NCBI RefSeq assembly: GCF_000025705.1
Contig: NC_013959.1
Span: 763,063 to 827,062 of the forward strand
Source of the DNA: Sideroxydans lithotrophicus ES-1
GTDB taxonomy: Bacteria > Pseudomonadota > Gammaproteobacteria > Burkholderiales > Gallionellaceae
Direction of reading: 5' to 3'
Length of the DNA: 64,000 nucleotides
Position numbers and translations under genes: made by a program. Of the stretch, positions 33,182 through 42,000 are shown in pieces. Under the pieces are notes generated by a model that worked only from the letters and a program-made list of their open reading frames with translations, searched no databases and was not told the origin of the DNA. How positions within the stretch are numbered: the first letter of the stretch is position 1; every line of letters starts with the position of its first letter.

Positions 33182-34324
33182 ATGTCCCGCACCATCATCA
33201 TCGACGACACCACCCTGCGCGACGGCGAACAGACCGCCGGGGTGGCGTTCACGCTGGCGGAGAAGCTGGACATCGCGCGCCAGCTCGATGCGCTCGGCGT
33301 GCCGGAGCTGGAAGTCGGCATCCCGGCGATGGGGCACGAGGAACGCGAAAGCATCAACGCCGTCGCCGCACTCGATCTGGATGCGAAACTCATCGTGTGG
33401 AGCCGCATGTGCAAGGAAGACATCGAAGCCTGCGAACAACTCGACGTGCACATGATCGACGTGTCCATCCCGGTGTCGGACATCCATCTTGCCAAGAAAC
33501 TGAAACGCGACCGCGCCTGGGTGCTCGACACCATCTTCGAGTTGGTGCCGCTGGCCTATGACTATGGGTTGGATGTGATCGTCGGTTGCGAAGATGCCTC
33601 GCGTGCCGATCCTGAATTCATGCTGCAGATCGCCGAAGCGGCGCAGGCCGCCGGAGCCCGCCGCATCCGTTTTGCCGACACGCTCGGCGTGATGGAACCG
33701 TTCGGTGTACACAAGGCGATCTCCGCGTTGCGCGGTGCGACCGACATCGAGATCGAGATGCATGCGCACGACGATCTAGGCCTCGCCACCGCCAACAGCC
33801 TTGCCGCTGCCGTGGCGGGCGCGACGCACATCAACACCACTGTGAACGGCCTCGGCGAACGTGCGGGCAATGCGCCGCTGGAAGAGGTGGCGATGGGCCT
33901 GAGGAAACTCTACGACATGAACACCGGCATCGACCTGAGCCACTTCCCTTCATTGTCGACACTGGTCGCTGCCGCATCGGGCCGCCCGGTGCCATGGCAG
34001 AAGAGCCTGGTGGGCGAGGGCGTGTTCACGCACGAAGCGGGCATCCATGTCGACGGTCTGCTCAAGGATCCCGACACCTACCAGGGTTTCGATCCGGTCG
34101 AGGTCGGCCGCCATCACAAGCTGGTGGTCGGCAAGCATTCCGGCGCGCACGGCATCATCGCCGCGTATGCCACCATGGGCCTCAACCTGAGCCAGGCCGA
34201 GGCACGTGCGCTGTTGCCCGACATCAGAAGTTTTGCCGAGCGCGCCAAGCGTTCGCCCGCCGACCAGGAGCTGCTGTTCCTCTATCAGCGCTACATCGGG
34301 CGCCAGCCCAGTGCGGCGCACTAG
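33182..34324 (+). CDS. nifV: Homocitrate synthase NifV
   Basis: 380 aa. Condenses acetyl-CoA with 2-oxoglutarate to homocitrate, the organic part of FeMo-co. DRE-TIM metallolyase: [20 protein letters not shown] at the N-terminus, metal-binding HAHDD in [13 protein letters not shown] and [14 protein letters not shown] chose ATG 33182 over GTG 33173, since [17 protein letters not shown] is the family start. It ends 9 bases before cysE. Confidence 0.98.
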   Translation: MSRTIIIDDTTLRDGEQTAGVAFTLAEKLDIARQLDALGVPELEVGIPAMGHEERESINAVAALDLDAKLIVWSRMCKEDIEACEQLDVHMIDVSIPVSDIHLAKKLKRDRAWVLDTIFELVPLAYDYGLDVIVGCEDASRADPEFMLQIAEAAQAAGARRIRFADTLGVMEPFGVHKAISALRGATDIEIEMHAHDDLGLATANSLAAAVAGATHINTTVNGLGERAGNAPLEEVAMGLRKLYDMNTGIDLSHFPSLSTLVAAASGRPVPWQKSLVGEGVFTHEAGIHVDGLLKDPDTYQGFDPVEVGRHHKLVVGKHSGAHGIIAAYATMGLNLSQAEARALLPDIRSFAERAKRSPADQELLFLYQRYIGRQPSAAH

Positions 34325-34333
34325 GAGCGGGCC

Positions 34334-35227
34334 ATGGAAGATGCGATGATCAAACCTCACCCTCTCCCCAGCCCCTCTCCCGCAAGCGGGAGAGGGTGCC
34401 CCGAAGGGGCGGGTGAGGGTTGTGTTCAGCGCGCCGAAAAGGTGAGCTTGTTTCACCTCTTGCGCGAAGACATCAACTGCGTGTTCCAGCGCGACCCGGC
34501 CGCGCGTTCGCGCTTCGAGGTGCTGACCACCTATCCCGGCGTGCATGCCATTCTGATGCAGCGCTTCGCGCACCGGCTGTGGCAATGGCGGCTGCGCTAT
34601 CTGGCGCGCCTGCTGTCCTGGTTCGCCCGCCTCACCACCAACATCGACATCCATCCCGGTGCCACCATCGGCAGGCGCTTCTTCATCGATCACGGTGCCG
34701 GTGTGGTGATCGGCGAGACGGCCGAGATCGGCGACGACGTCACGCTGTATCACGGCGTCACGCTCGGCGGCACCACCTGGAACAAGGGCAAGCGCCACCC
34801 GACGCTGGGCGACGGCGTGGTGGTCGGCGCCGGCGCGAAGATACTGGGTGCGATCACGCTCGGCGCGCAGGTGCGCGTCGGCGCCAATTCGGTGGTGGTC
34901 AAGGATGTGCCGTCGCACCGCACCGTCATCGGCATCCCCGGCAGGATCGTGCTGCGCACCGAAGAGGCAGGCACTGCCAACATCTACGGCATCAACCTCG
35001 ACCATCACCTGATCCCCGACCCGGTCGGCCGTGCCATCGCCTGCCTGATGGAGCGCATCGAAGTGCTGGAAGGGCAGTTGCGCAAGCAGGGCGAGCCGGT
35101 GGACGGGCAATGCCGAACCTGCGAGGCGGACGATCTGTGTGTTCAGGATGCGGGATACAGGAAACAGGATACGGGGAAGGGGTTGGCTGAATCCTGTATC
35201 CCGTCTCCTGTATCCAAAAGGAGTTGA
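34334..35227 (+). CDS. cysE: Serine O-acetyltransferase with repeat-derived ends
   Basis: 297 aa; makes O-acetylserine for cysteine synthesis, probably feeding NifS. The enzyme core runs from about residue 37 ([20 protein letters not shown]) to 265, with the left-handed beta-helix and the active-site region [16 protein letters not shown] and [16 protein letters not shown] 34334 has a good AGGAG and is likely used, but residues 8-30 are translated from a REP-like repeat, and residues about 274-294 from a second inverted repeat. A GTG at 34442 could be an internal start giving the core alone, though it has no good ribosome site. Confidence 0.93.
   Translation: MEDAMIKPHPLPSPSPASGRGCPEGAGEGCVQRAEKVSLFHLLREDINCVFQRDPAARSRFEVLTTYPGVHAILMQRFAHRLWQWRLRYLARLLSWFARLTTNIDIHPGATIGRRFFIDHGAGVVIGETAEIGDDVTLYHGVTLGGTTWNKGKRHPTLGDGVVVGAGAKILGAITLGAQVRVGANSVVVKDVPSHRTVIGIPGRIVLRTEEAGTANIYGINLDHHLIPDPVGRAIACLMERIEVLEGQLRKQGEPVDGQCRTCEADDLCVQDAGYRKQDTGKGLAESCIPSPVSKRS
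34355..34419. repeat. REP-like repeat inside the 5' end of cysE
   Basis: CCTCACCCTCTCCCC, the hairpin CCCTCTCCCGC-AA-GCGGGAGAGGG (34373-34396), then GGGGCGGGTGAGG. The full unit is in frame with no stop and encodes the low-complexity [13 protein letters not shown] segment of CysE. Confidence 0.9.
35153..35215. repeat. Inverted repeat inside the 3' end of cysE
   Basis: GGATACAGGAAACAGGATAC (35153-35172) and the opposed CCTGTATCCCGTCTCCTGTA (35193-35212 and on to 35215) form a long imperfect hairpin of a family different from the CCCTCTCCCGC units. It is read through by cysE and ends just before the next gene's ribosome site. Confidence 0.85.
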
Positions 35228-35228
35228 T

Positions 35229-35750
35229 ATGGACCTGCTCGATTTCGAACAAGCCGAGTTGTACTTCGACGAACCGCTGGCGCCGGAGATTGCGGAGCTG
35301 ATCATGGCGGCGGCCGACAAGTATGGCAGCGAAGAAGCCGAGGGCATGCTGCTGCGCGCCAGCTACATGGCGCCGCAGCACCTGATGGTGCTGGTGGCGC
35401 TGTATCGCTACTACTTCTACCAGCATCGTCTGGAAGACGCGCTGCTGGTGGGCGAGAGCACGCTGGCCGTGGTGGGGCGGCGGCTGGGGTTTCCCGAGAG
35501 CTGGCTGTACCTGAACGAGGTCAACCTGGGCGCCGGGGTGTTGCGCTCGATGGGCCTGGTGCGCTTCTACCTGATGGTGCTCAAGGCCACCGGATACATC
35601 AACCTGCGCCTGGGACATTTCGAGGCCGGGCAGGCGATGCTGGAGAAACTGGTCGAGCTGGACAGCCACGACTGCATGGGCGGCAAGGCCCTGCTGGAAG
35701 TGCTGCACCAGTCGATGGGCAACGAAGACGCGATTCAAAGGAGAGCATGA
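35229..35750 (+). CDS. Nif-associated helical repeat (TPR-like) protein
   Basis: 173 aa from ATG 35229 with AAAGGAG in front; an upstream in-frame ATG exists at 35139 but its extension would be repeat-encoded. All-helical with TPR-like pairs (EEAEGMLLRASYMAPQHLMV, RLEDALLVGESTLAVVGRRL, HFEAGQAMLEKLVELDSHDC). The position between cysE and nifW is one where Azotobacter-type clusters also carry an accessory gene. Probably a protein-protein adaptor in nitrogenase maturation; no function is established from sequence. The stop overlaps the nifW start (ATGA). Confidence 0.85.
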   Translation: MDLLDFEQAELYFDEPLAPEIAELIMAAADKYGSEEAEGMLLRASYMAPQHLMVLVALYRYYFYQHRLEDALLVGESTLAVVGRRLGFPESWLYLNEVNLGAGVLRSMGLVRFYLMVLKATGYINLRLGHFEAGQAMLEKLVELDSHDCMGGKALLEVLHQSMGNEDAIQRRA

Positions 35751-36085
35751 TGGACGAACTGACACTGGACGAGGCAATGGAAGAACTGGTTTCCGCCGAG
35801 GATTTTCTGAACTACTTCGGCATCGAATACGATCTGTCGGTGGTGCATGTGAACCGCCTGCACATCCTGCAGCGCTATCACGACTACCTCGGTAAGGCGG
35901 CATTGCCCGAGCCGGAGGATGAACGCCGCGTGATCTACACCACGCTGCTGACGCAGGCATACCAGGACTTCGTGAAATCCGATGCGCTCACCGAAAAGGT
36001 GTTCAAGGTGTTCCACATGCACGAACCGCAAGTGAAGTTCGTGCCGATCAGCTCCATCACGGTGAACAAGAAAGATGCTGCCTAG
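35747..36085 (+). CDS. nifW: Nitrogenase stabilising/protective protein NifW
   Basis: 112 aa. AEDFLNYFGIEYDLSVVHVN and RLHILQRYHDYL are the NifW signature. NifW helps MoFe protein maturation and stability, partly against oxygen. Two start codons in tandem (35747, 35750); AAGGAG at 35738-35743 suits the second better. Overlaps the preceding gene by 4 bases and nifZ by 11. Confidence 0.95.
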   Translation: MMDELTLDEAMEELVSAEDFLNYFGIEYDLSVVHVNRLHILQRYHDYLGKAALPEPEDERRVIYTTLLTQAYQDFVKSDALTEKVFKVFHMHEPQVKFVPISSITVNKKDAA

Positions 36086-36551
36086 ATTCGAATTCGGCGA
36101 CGAAGTCCGCATCATTCGCAATGTGCGCAATGACGGCACCTATCCGGGCGTGCCGATCGGCACGCTGCTGATCCGGCGCGGCTCCACCGGCTTCGTCATG
36201 AACGTCGGCACCTTCCTGCAGGACCAGCTCATCTATACCGTCAACATCCTCGAGCAGAACAAGATCGTCGGTTTTCGCGAGGAAGAGCTCATCAGCATCG
36301 ACGACGTGTGGATACCGAGCAAATTCGAAAGCCGCGAAAAAGTGCGCAGCAAGATCACCCTGACCGTGCGCGGCGAAGTGCGCGTCACGCCGGGCATGGA
36401 AGGCGAGATACTCAAGGTCTTCCGCGACGAGAGCGACGGCGTGCAGTACCACGTGATCTTTCACGACCAGGTGCTGCAGGTGCCCGAGGCCTCGCTGGAA
36501 GCCACGCGCGTCTACAACGATGAAGAGGCCAAAGATGTCGCAGCTCATTGA
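36075..36551 (+). CDS. nifZ: Nitrogen fixation protein NifZ
   Basis: 158 aa. NifZ acts in formation of the second P-cluster of the MoFe protein. RFEFGDEVRIIRNVRNDGTY and IRRGSTGFVMNVGTFLQDQL, with a repeated second half (TPGMEGEILKVFRDESDGVQ), are typical. The start lies inside the end of nifW and its 3' end contains the nifM start: tight coupling. Confidence 0.95.
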   Translation: MLPRFEFGDEVRIIRNVRNDGTYPGVPIGTLLIRRGSTGFVMNVGTFLQDQLIYTVNILEQNKIVGFREEELISIDDVWIPSKFESREKVRSKITLTVRGEVRVTPGMEGEILKVFRDESDGVQYHVIFHDQVLQVPEASLEATRVYNDEEAKDVAAH

Positions 36552-37383
36552 AACAGGCGTGGCCTACCTCGCGCTCAAGGCTGCGCAGAGGCTTTACGGC
36601 AAGGCACCTGCGGCGCTGGAAGTTGCCGAGTTCGAGCGTGTGCAATCCATAGCCCAGCAACAGCATCAGCTTGAGACTCGCGTCCTCGCAGCGCCCGAGG
36701 CGCGCGACGTCATGGTGCCGCCGGCCACCGTGGAAGCGGCCATGCAGGAGATACGCGGCCGTTACCCGAACGAGGAGGACTTCTCCGGCGACCTGGCGCG
36801 CAACGGACTGGAGGAAGCCAGTTTTGCTGCTGCACTGGAACGCGAATTGAAGGTCGACGCCATCATGGAGAAGGTAGGCACCCGTGCGGAGGGTGTGAGC
36901 GAGATGGATGTCGACCTGTATTACCAATACCATCCCGAACAATTCCGCCGTCCCGAGACCAGGCTGGCACGCCATATCCTGATCACCATCAACGAGAGCA
37001 TCGCCGAGAACACGCGCGCCGAGGCGGGCAAGCGTATCGCGGTCATCCAGGCCAGGCTTGCCAAAGAACCGCAGCGCTTCGAAGAGCAGGCACTCAAGCA
37101 TTCCGAATGCCCCACCGCCCTGGATGGCGGCAAGCTGGGCGACCTGCCGCGCGGCAAGCTGTTCCCGGAACTGGACAAGGCACTGTTCGAGCTGAAAGCG
37201 GGTGAGGTCAGTGGCGTGCTGGAATCCGAACTCGGTTTCCATGTGCTGCGCTGCGATGCGATCACCGAGGCGAATGTGCTGGGTTACGACCAGGCGAAAC
37301 AGCATATCCGCAAGCTGCTGGAACAGAAACGCAAACGCGTTTGCCAGCAGGCGTGGGTCAAGGGATTGGTGGATCGGAAGTAA
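36535..37383 (+). CDS. nifM: Nitrogenase Fe-protein maturation isomerase NifM
   Basis: 282 aa. Peptidyl-prolyl isomerase needed to mature NifH. The N-terminal helical part (QLIETGVAYLALKAAQRLYG) is followed by a parvulin domain (about 150-260: RLARHILITINESIAENTRA, SECPTALDGGKLGDLPRGKL, LGFHVLRCDAI). ATG 36535 preceded by GAAGAGG chosen; an ATG 15 bases earlier would add five residues. It overlaps nifZ by 17 bases and is the last gene of the operon. Confidence 0.95.
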   Translation: MSQLIETGVAYLALKAAQRLYGKAPAALEVAEFERVQSIAQQQHQLETRVLAAPEARDVMVPPATVEAAMQEIRGRYPNEEDFSGDLARNGLEEASFAAALERELKVDAIMEKVGTRAEGVSEMDVDLYYQYHPEQFRRPETRLARHILITINESIAENTRAEAGKRIAVIQARLAKEPQRFEEQALKHSECPTALDGGKLGDLPRGKLFPELDKALFELKAGEVSGVLESELGFHVLRCDAITEANVLGYDQAKQHIRKLLEQKRKRVCQQAWVKGLVDRK

Positions 37384-37575
37384 GAAAACGAGGAGCGGGA
37401 TGGAGTACCCCATGCCAGATGGTCGCGCCGCGGGCTAGGCGTGGCTGCTATTCGGTGCGGTTTCAGTTGCCCGAATCCTCATCTGCTGTTGTATTCATTG
37501 CGGAAGTTTTAATTTCTTCGGGCACGCCGGAAGAAATATATCTGAGCGCTGGGAATTGAATTTAGTTCTATATTT

Positions 37576-38004
37576 TTAAAGTTGTTTGCGAATATCGAAT
37601 GTAAATTCGTGAGGTGCGTCATCTACGTAAAGAATAAACTTATACCTACCCATTGTCTTAATAGAAAAAGGTTTGAGTTCAAAAATGAATGAGTGCGACA
37701 TTCCCTCGCCAATAGTAATTCCTTCTCCAAATGGCTGCACTCCCTCTTTAATTTGATTGCTATTTGGATCAATTACTGAATTTCCATTGGGATCAATAAT
37801 TTTCCCACTGTAATTGTGAGAGCCTTTCAGTTCACTTACCGTAATAAGGAAAGCAACTCTATCAAGCGTCGGAATTGCAGTGTCTGGTATGCCTTGCGGC
37901 GGCTTTAGCAATATTATGTAGTTCCCAGGATAAACCCCTAATGCGGTTACTTTGCCACTAGCCTCTGGACGAAATTCTTCTGCAATTAGAAATTGTAAAT
38001 TCAC
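37576..38004 (-). CDS. Third gene of the hicAB unit, unknown function
   Basis: 142 aa, GTG start one base after the hicB stop, so it is translated with hicAB. Beta-rich sequence: LQFLIAEEFRPEASGKVTAL, VAFLITVSELKGSHNYSGKI, SHSFIFELKPFSIKTMGRYK, FILYVDDAPHEFTFDIR. The pattern (sandwich-like, with IPTLDRVAFLITV and a late YKFILYVDD strand) recalls DUF6941-type proteins, but that assignment is uncertain. AT-rich codon use like hicAB and unlike the nif genes next to it, which suggests arrival by transfer with them. Confidence 0.75.
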   Translation of the reverse strand: MNLQFLIAEEFRPEASGKVTALGVYPGNYIILLKPPQGIPDTAIPTLDRVAFLITVSELKGSHNYSGKIIDPNGNSVIDPNSNQIKEGVQPFGEGITIGEGMSHSFIFELKPFSIKTMGRYKFILYVDDAPHEFTFDIRKQL

Positions 38005-38005
38005 G

Positions 38006-38509
38006 CTAATTTACCTCTACAGTAGTTGCGGGTTCAAATACATTCGGTGAACCTAGCACAATATCGGGGAAGGTTGCTGCTAGCTGTTCCATTTGCGTGG
38101 CAATCTTTTGTCCAGTTGCAATAAATGTGAATGCAGGATTCGCAGCTGGCTGATGCACCGATACAGGAGTTTTGTCGGATAGCAATAAATCCACTGCTTG
38201 ACAGAATAGTTCGTTAATTGAGGTTTCTTCTCTATACGCGCGTTGCGCCATTGCACGATGGCGTTGAGGCCCGATGCGGACATTTAGTGATCCGCTATAA
38301 GGCTTGTTTGGTTCTTTGCCTATTTCTTTGCAGTGCGCAATATACCTATCTACAGCCGATTTAAATGCATTGGAGGCTTCCTGAACGTTATTACCCTCAT
38401 ACGTTACGATGTCATCAATAAATAATATGCGCCCATGCAGGCACTCATCTTCAATGCTAACCAGTATCGATCCTGTGTAGCCATTATGTGTCAGCTCATT
38501 GTTCGCCAT
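38006..38509 (-). CDS. hicB: HicB-family antitoxin
   Basis: 167 aa. The N-terminal partially degraded RNase-H-like fold (YTGSILVSIEDECLHGRILF, VTYEGNNVQEASNAFKSAVD) that blocks HicA is followed by a ribbon-helix-helix DNA-binding region (SGSLNVRIGPQRHRAMAQRA). A further 50-residue C-terminal tail has no known role. It probably represses its own promoter through the inverted repeat at 38810. Located 12 bases after hicA. Confidence 0.88.
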   Translation of the reverse strand: MANNELTHNGYTGSILVSIEDECLHGRILFIDDIVTYEGNNVQEASNAFKSAVDRYIAHCKEIGKEPNKPYSGSLNVRIGPQRHRAMAQRAYREETSINELFCQAVDLLLSDKTPVSVHQPAANPAFTFIATGQKIATQMEQLAATFPDIVLGSPNVFEPATTVEVN

Positions 38510-38521
38510 TTGATTTTTACC

Positions 38522-38785
38522 TTAAAAATTCTCTGGATCTTCGCCAACGTATCTAAGTGCGTCCTGTGCATCCATGATCTGGTAATGCTTCAATATGCCA
38601 GTAGGGTGTGTTTTTGACGCCTTAAAAATAAATCCGCTTGCATGGGTAAATGAGTAATGTGAGCCACCATCGCATTTTTCTTCAAATCCTGCTGCCCGCA
38701 TAACCGTAAGCAACTCTTCCCACGTAAAGTCCTTGGCTGGTGGGGCTTTAAACAATCGTAGCAGCCGCTTTTCTTTTTGTGACAT
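38522..38785 (-). CDS. hicA: HicA-family toxin (mRNA interferase)
   Basis: 87 aa. dsRBD-like toxin that cleaves mRNA; the catalytic histidine lies in CDGGSHYSFTHASG. TWEELLTVMRAAGFEEKCDG before it is typical. Somewhat longer than the 60-70 aa classical HicA. Order toxin-antitoxin as in most hicAB loci. Low GC relative to the flanks. Confidence 0.88.
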   Translation of the reverse strand: MSQKEKRLLRLFKAPPAKDFTWEELLTVMRAAGFEEKCDGGSHYSFTHASGFIFKASKTHPTGILKHYQIMDAQDALRYVGEDPENF

Positions 38786-38795
38786 TAAGTATATC

Positions 38796-38830
38796 TCTTT
38801 TTAGGGTAATGCAACTAAAATGTAGTTGCA
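38796..38830 (-). promoter_or_regulatory. Promoter and operator of hicAB
   Basis: TGCAACTA (38810-38817) and TAGTTGCA (38823-38830) form a perfect inverted repeat. On the - strand TTGCAA-17-TACCCT can act as the promoter, with the repeat arms covering the -35 box and the end of the spacer, a layout that suits HicB autorepression. Confidence 0.6.
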
Positions 38831-39147
38831 ATTATTGTAATAATACAACAACTCATCACAGCGAATAATTAAGAAGATTGTTAGCCCCATTCAAGGGACA
38901 CGGGGGACTCTAAATACATCCAACCGAAATCTAACACCAAAATTTCCTTACTGCGAGAACGGAAAAAGCTTTGGCCGCGGAGCCGTTCTGGTATGTCGCG
39001 CTGGCGCGCCCGATGAGATTAGAGTTTCCGCAATAAATACAACAGCAGATGAAGATTCAGGCAATTGAAAAGGCAACTATGGCCGAGCCTGAGCTGTTCA
39101 ATCCGCCGACCAATACATGTGGCCGATCGGAATGCCCGGTAGCGGCA
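38831..39147. other. Non-coding stretch between hicA and dctM
   Basis: About 320 bases without a convincing gene. The left part is AT-rich like hicAB; around 38890-39000 the composition returns to that of the chromosome, which may mark the edge of the transferred segment. No transposase or attachment site recognised. Confidence 0.4.
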
Positions 39148-40434
39148 TCAGTGCTTGATCAGCGCCAGCGACAGTTCCGGCCAGTAGGTGATGATCAGCA
39201 CCGAGAGCAGCAGGATCGCGACGAACGGCAGCACCGCGCTGAAGATCGCCAGCATCGGCCGGTCGAAGCGGTACATGGCGATGAACAGGTTCATGCCCAT
39301 CGGCGGCATCAGGTAGGCGATCTCCATGTTGGCGAGGAAGATGATGCCGAGGTGCACCGGGTTGATGCCGTAGCCCACCGCGATGGGCAGGATCAGCGGC
39401 ACCATGATCACCAGCGCGGAAAAGATATCCAGCATCATGCCGAGCGCGAGCAGGAACAGGTTCAGCAACAGCAGGAAACTGAAAGCGCTATCCACATGGC
39501 TGCGGATGAAGCTGAACAGCTTGGTCGGGACTTCGGCGTCGAGCAGGTAATTGGTGGAGGCCAGCGACATGCCCAGCACGATGAGGATCGCGCCGACCAG
39601 CACCATGGATTCACGCATGATCTTGGGCAGGTTGGTGAAGGTGATCTCGCGGCGGATCAGCACTTCGACGATGAACACGTAGATCGCCGTCACCGCGGCG
39701 GCTTCGGACACGGCGAAATAGCCGCTGTAGATGCCGCCGAGCACGATGAACGGCAACGGCAATTCCCAGCCCGCTTCGCGCAACGCCGCCAGCGCCTCGC
39801 GTCCGCTGAACGGTGCGAGCGCCACCTGTGCGCCGCGTCTTTGCCACAGCCCGTAAAGTGCCAGCAGGAACACGATCAGAAAGCCGGGCAGGATGCCGGC
39901 GAGGAACAGGTCGCTGATCGAAACCGGCACGCCGATGTTGAGTTGCTGCGCCACTACGCCATAGAGGATGAGCGGCAGCGAGGGCGCGAACAGCAGGCCG
40001 ATGCTGCCCGAGGTGGTGACCAGCCCGAGGCTGTAGCGTTCTGAATAACCTGCCTGCTTGAGCGCCGGATACAGCATGCCGCCCAGCGCCACGATGGTCA
40101 CGCCGGAAGCGCCGGTGAAGGCGGTGAACATCGCGCAGATGACCAGCGCCACTGCCGCCAGCCCGCCGGGCATCCAGCCGAAGAAGACATTGGTGATGCG
40201 CACAAGGCGCTGCGGTGCTTGCGATTCGGCCAGCAGGTAGCCGGCGAAGGTGAACAGCGGGATGGCGAGCAGCACCGGCATCTCCGCCAGGCGGTAGATC
40301 TCGATGATGACGACTGTCAGGTCCACATCCTCGCGTGCGAAGTTCACCAGCACGCTCGCCGCGATGACTGCGAACAGCGGTGCGCCGAACAGCACCATGG
40401 CGATAAGGGCGATGCCGATCAGAGCCATCGTCAT
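39148..40434 (-). CDS. dctM: TRAP transporter large permease DctM
   Basis: 428 aa, 12 or so membrane helices; the transport subunit of a tripartite TRAP carrier driven by a sodium or proton gradient. GMLYPALKQAGYSERYSLGL and PPMGMNLFIAMYRF are typical DctM segments. The ATG at 40434 overlaps the dctQ stop (ATGA). A longer open frame exists upstream, but it is the shadow of dctQ. Confidence 0.95.
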   Translation of the reverse strand: MTMALIGIALIAMVLFGAPLFAVIAASVLVNFAREDVDLTVVIIEIYRLAEMPVLLAIPLFTFAGYLLAESQAPQRLVRITNVFFGWMPGGLAAVALVICAMFTAFTGASGVTIVALGGMLYPALKQAGYSERYSLGLVTTSGSIGLLFAPSLPLILYGVVAQQLNIGVPVSISDLFLAGILPGFLIVFLLALYGLWQRRGAQVALAPFSGREALAALREAGWELPLPFIVLGGIYSGYFAVSEAAAVTAIYVFIVEVLIRREITFTNLPKIMRESMVLVGAILIVLGMSLASTNYLLDAEVPTKLFSFIRSHVDSAFSFLLLLNLFLLALGMMLDIFSALVIMVPLILPIAVGYGINPVHLGIIFLANMEIAYLMPPMGMNLFIAMYRFDRPMLAIFSAVLPFVAILLLSVLIITYWPELSLALIKH

Positions 40435-40946
40435 TCTGCCACCTCGCGTCCGAGTGCCTGCCGCACATGGTGCATGAAGCGCAAGCCGTAACGCAGGGCG
40501 ATCAGCGTGAAGCCGAGCGGCAGGATGAGTTCGGCGACCCACACCGGCAGGGTGGCGAAAGCCATCTCGCCGGATTCGCGTGCGCTGTGCATGAAACGCA
40601 GCGACTGCCAGGCCAGCAGCAGGCACACGACCAGCGTGAACAGATCGGTCAGCGCCACCACGGCGGATTTGATGCGGCCCGGCAGCCAGCGCGCAATGAT
40701 GTCCACGTGGATGTGCTTGCCTTCGCGGCTGGCGGCGATGGCGCCGAGGAAGGCCACCCACAGCACCAGCAGGCGCAGCATCTGGTCGGCGCCGAAGATG
40801 CTGATGTCGAAGAAATTACGCAACAGGATCTGCGCGGCCGCCAGCAACACCATCAGCGCCAGCATGCCGATGAGCAGCGCGTTCTCCGTCCAGGTGACGA
40901 GCTTTACCAGGCGGGCAAGTGCGGGGGGCAGGTTGCGGGTCGGCAT
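40431..40946 (-). CDS. dctQ: TRAP transporter small permease DctQ
   Basis: 171 aa, four membrane helices. NALLIGMLALMVLLAAAQIL and REGKHIHVDIIARWLPGRIK are family signatures. It connects DctM and the binding protein. It starts 3 bases after the dctP stop. Confidence 0.94.
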   Translation of the reverse strand: MPTRNLPPALARLVKLVTWTENALLIGMLALMVLLAAAQILLRNFFDISIFGADQMLRLLVLWVAFLGAIAASREGKHIHVDIIARWLPGRIKSAVVALTDLFTLVVCLLLAWQSLRFMHSARESGEMAFATLPVWVAELILPLGFTLIALRYGLRFMHHVRQALGREVAE

Positions 40947-40949
40947 GCG

Positions 40950-41957
40950 CTATCGGCTGGGATGGCTGTGCCGGTAGGTTTCAAGATCGGTACGCAGTTC
41001 CTTGATCAATGCCGGAGAGAACACGCCCTTGTCAGTCAGGTGCTGGATGCTCTTGTCGGCGGCGGCGCGCAGCTTGGCGACTTCCTCCGGCGGCAGCTTG
41101 ACGAACACGATGCCCTGCTTGCGCAACGCTTCGCGCGCACCGTTGTCGTCGATGCGCGTCTGGCGGTTCATCGTCGCATAGACGCGTTCCATCACCTCAC
41201 GCACGACCGCCTGGTCGGCTGCACTCATCTTGGTGTAGGCACTCTTGTCCACGGCGAGCGCGCCGAAGATGGACATGGTCGGGATGTCGGTCAGGTATTT
41301 CACCTTGGTATGCCATTGCAGGGCGATGGCTCCCGTGGCAGTTGCGCCGATGGTGGTGATGAGTCCGGTCTGCAGGCCGGTGAGCACATCGGTGAGCGGC
41401 AAGGGCAGCGATGGCGAGCCCAGCGTCTCGAACATCTCGCGGCTGATGTCGTCGCCTTCGGGTACCCATATCTTCTGGTTCTTCAGGTCGTCGACATGCT
41501 GCAGTTGCGAGTTCGACATCAGGTAGGCGAAACCGCCATCGGTGATGCCGAAGGTCTCGAAGCCGTGTTCCGCGATGCCCTGGGCGATCTTCCTGTCCAT
41601 GCGCGAGCGCACATAATCCAGTTCATCGTAGGAGCGGAACAGCATCGGCAAACTGTAGATCTGCGCGTCCGGATAGATCTCGGCCAGGGCGCCGCCGGTG
41701 AGCGCGCCGCCCTGCAGTTGTCCGGCGCGTATCTTGCGCAGCACCACGCGGTCGCTGCCCATGCTGCCACCCGGATAGTATTTGATGGTGACGCGTCCTT
41801 CGGTGCGCTTTTCGATCTCCTCGCCGCCCTTGCGCAGTTCCTGCATCCACTGCGTGCCATCCGGCGCCAGCGTGGCGATCTTCAGGGTCAATGCCCGGGC
41901 GGGAATGCATGGAACAGCCAGCAGCGCGGCAAACATCAGTGATAACAGTGAACGCAT
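40950..41957 (-). CDS. dctP: TRAP transporter substrate-binding protein DctP
   Basis: 335 aa with signal peptide ([20 protein letters not shown], residues 1-20). The fold follows: [40 protein letters not shown], the arginine-containing region [20 protein letters not shown] and [20 protein letters not shown]. Periplasmic receptor for an organic acid, probably a carboxylate. lut and glc genes nearby suggest lactate or glycolate, but that is only a guess. ATG 41957 after AAGGGAAGAAG. Confidence 0.93.
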   Translation of the reverse strand: MRSLLSLMFAALLAVPCIPARALTLKIATLAPDGTQWMQELRKGGEEIEKRTEGRVTIKYYPGGSMGSDRVVLRKIRAGQLQGGALTGGALAEIYPDAQIYSLPMLFRSYDELDYVRSRMDRKIAQGIAEHGFETFGITDGGFAYLMSNSQLQHVDDLKNQKIWVPEGDDISREMFETLGSPSLPLPLTDVLTGLQTGLITTIGATATGAIALQWHTKVKYLTDIPTMSIFGALAVDKSAYTKMSAADQAVVREVMERVYATMNRQTRIDDNGAREALRKQGIVFVKLPPEEVAKLRAAADKSIQHLTDKGVFSPALIKELRTDLETYRHSHPSR

Positions 41958-42000
41958 CTTCTTCCCTTTGGTTGGCGGCAGGTTCTTCCCCGCTCTGTTT

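Noticed and set aside
39049..40044. 331-codon open frame on the + strand across dctM
   Set aside because: Asp/His/Gln-rich shadow of the TRAP permease gene.
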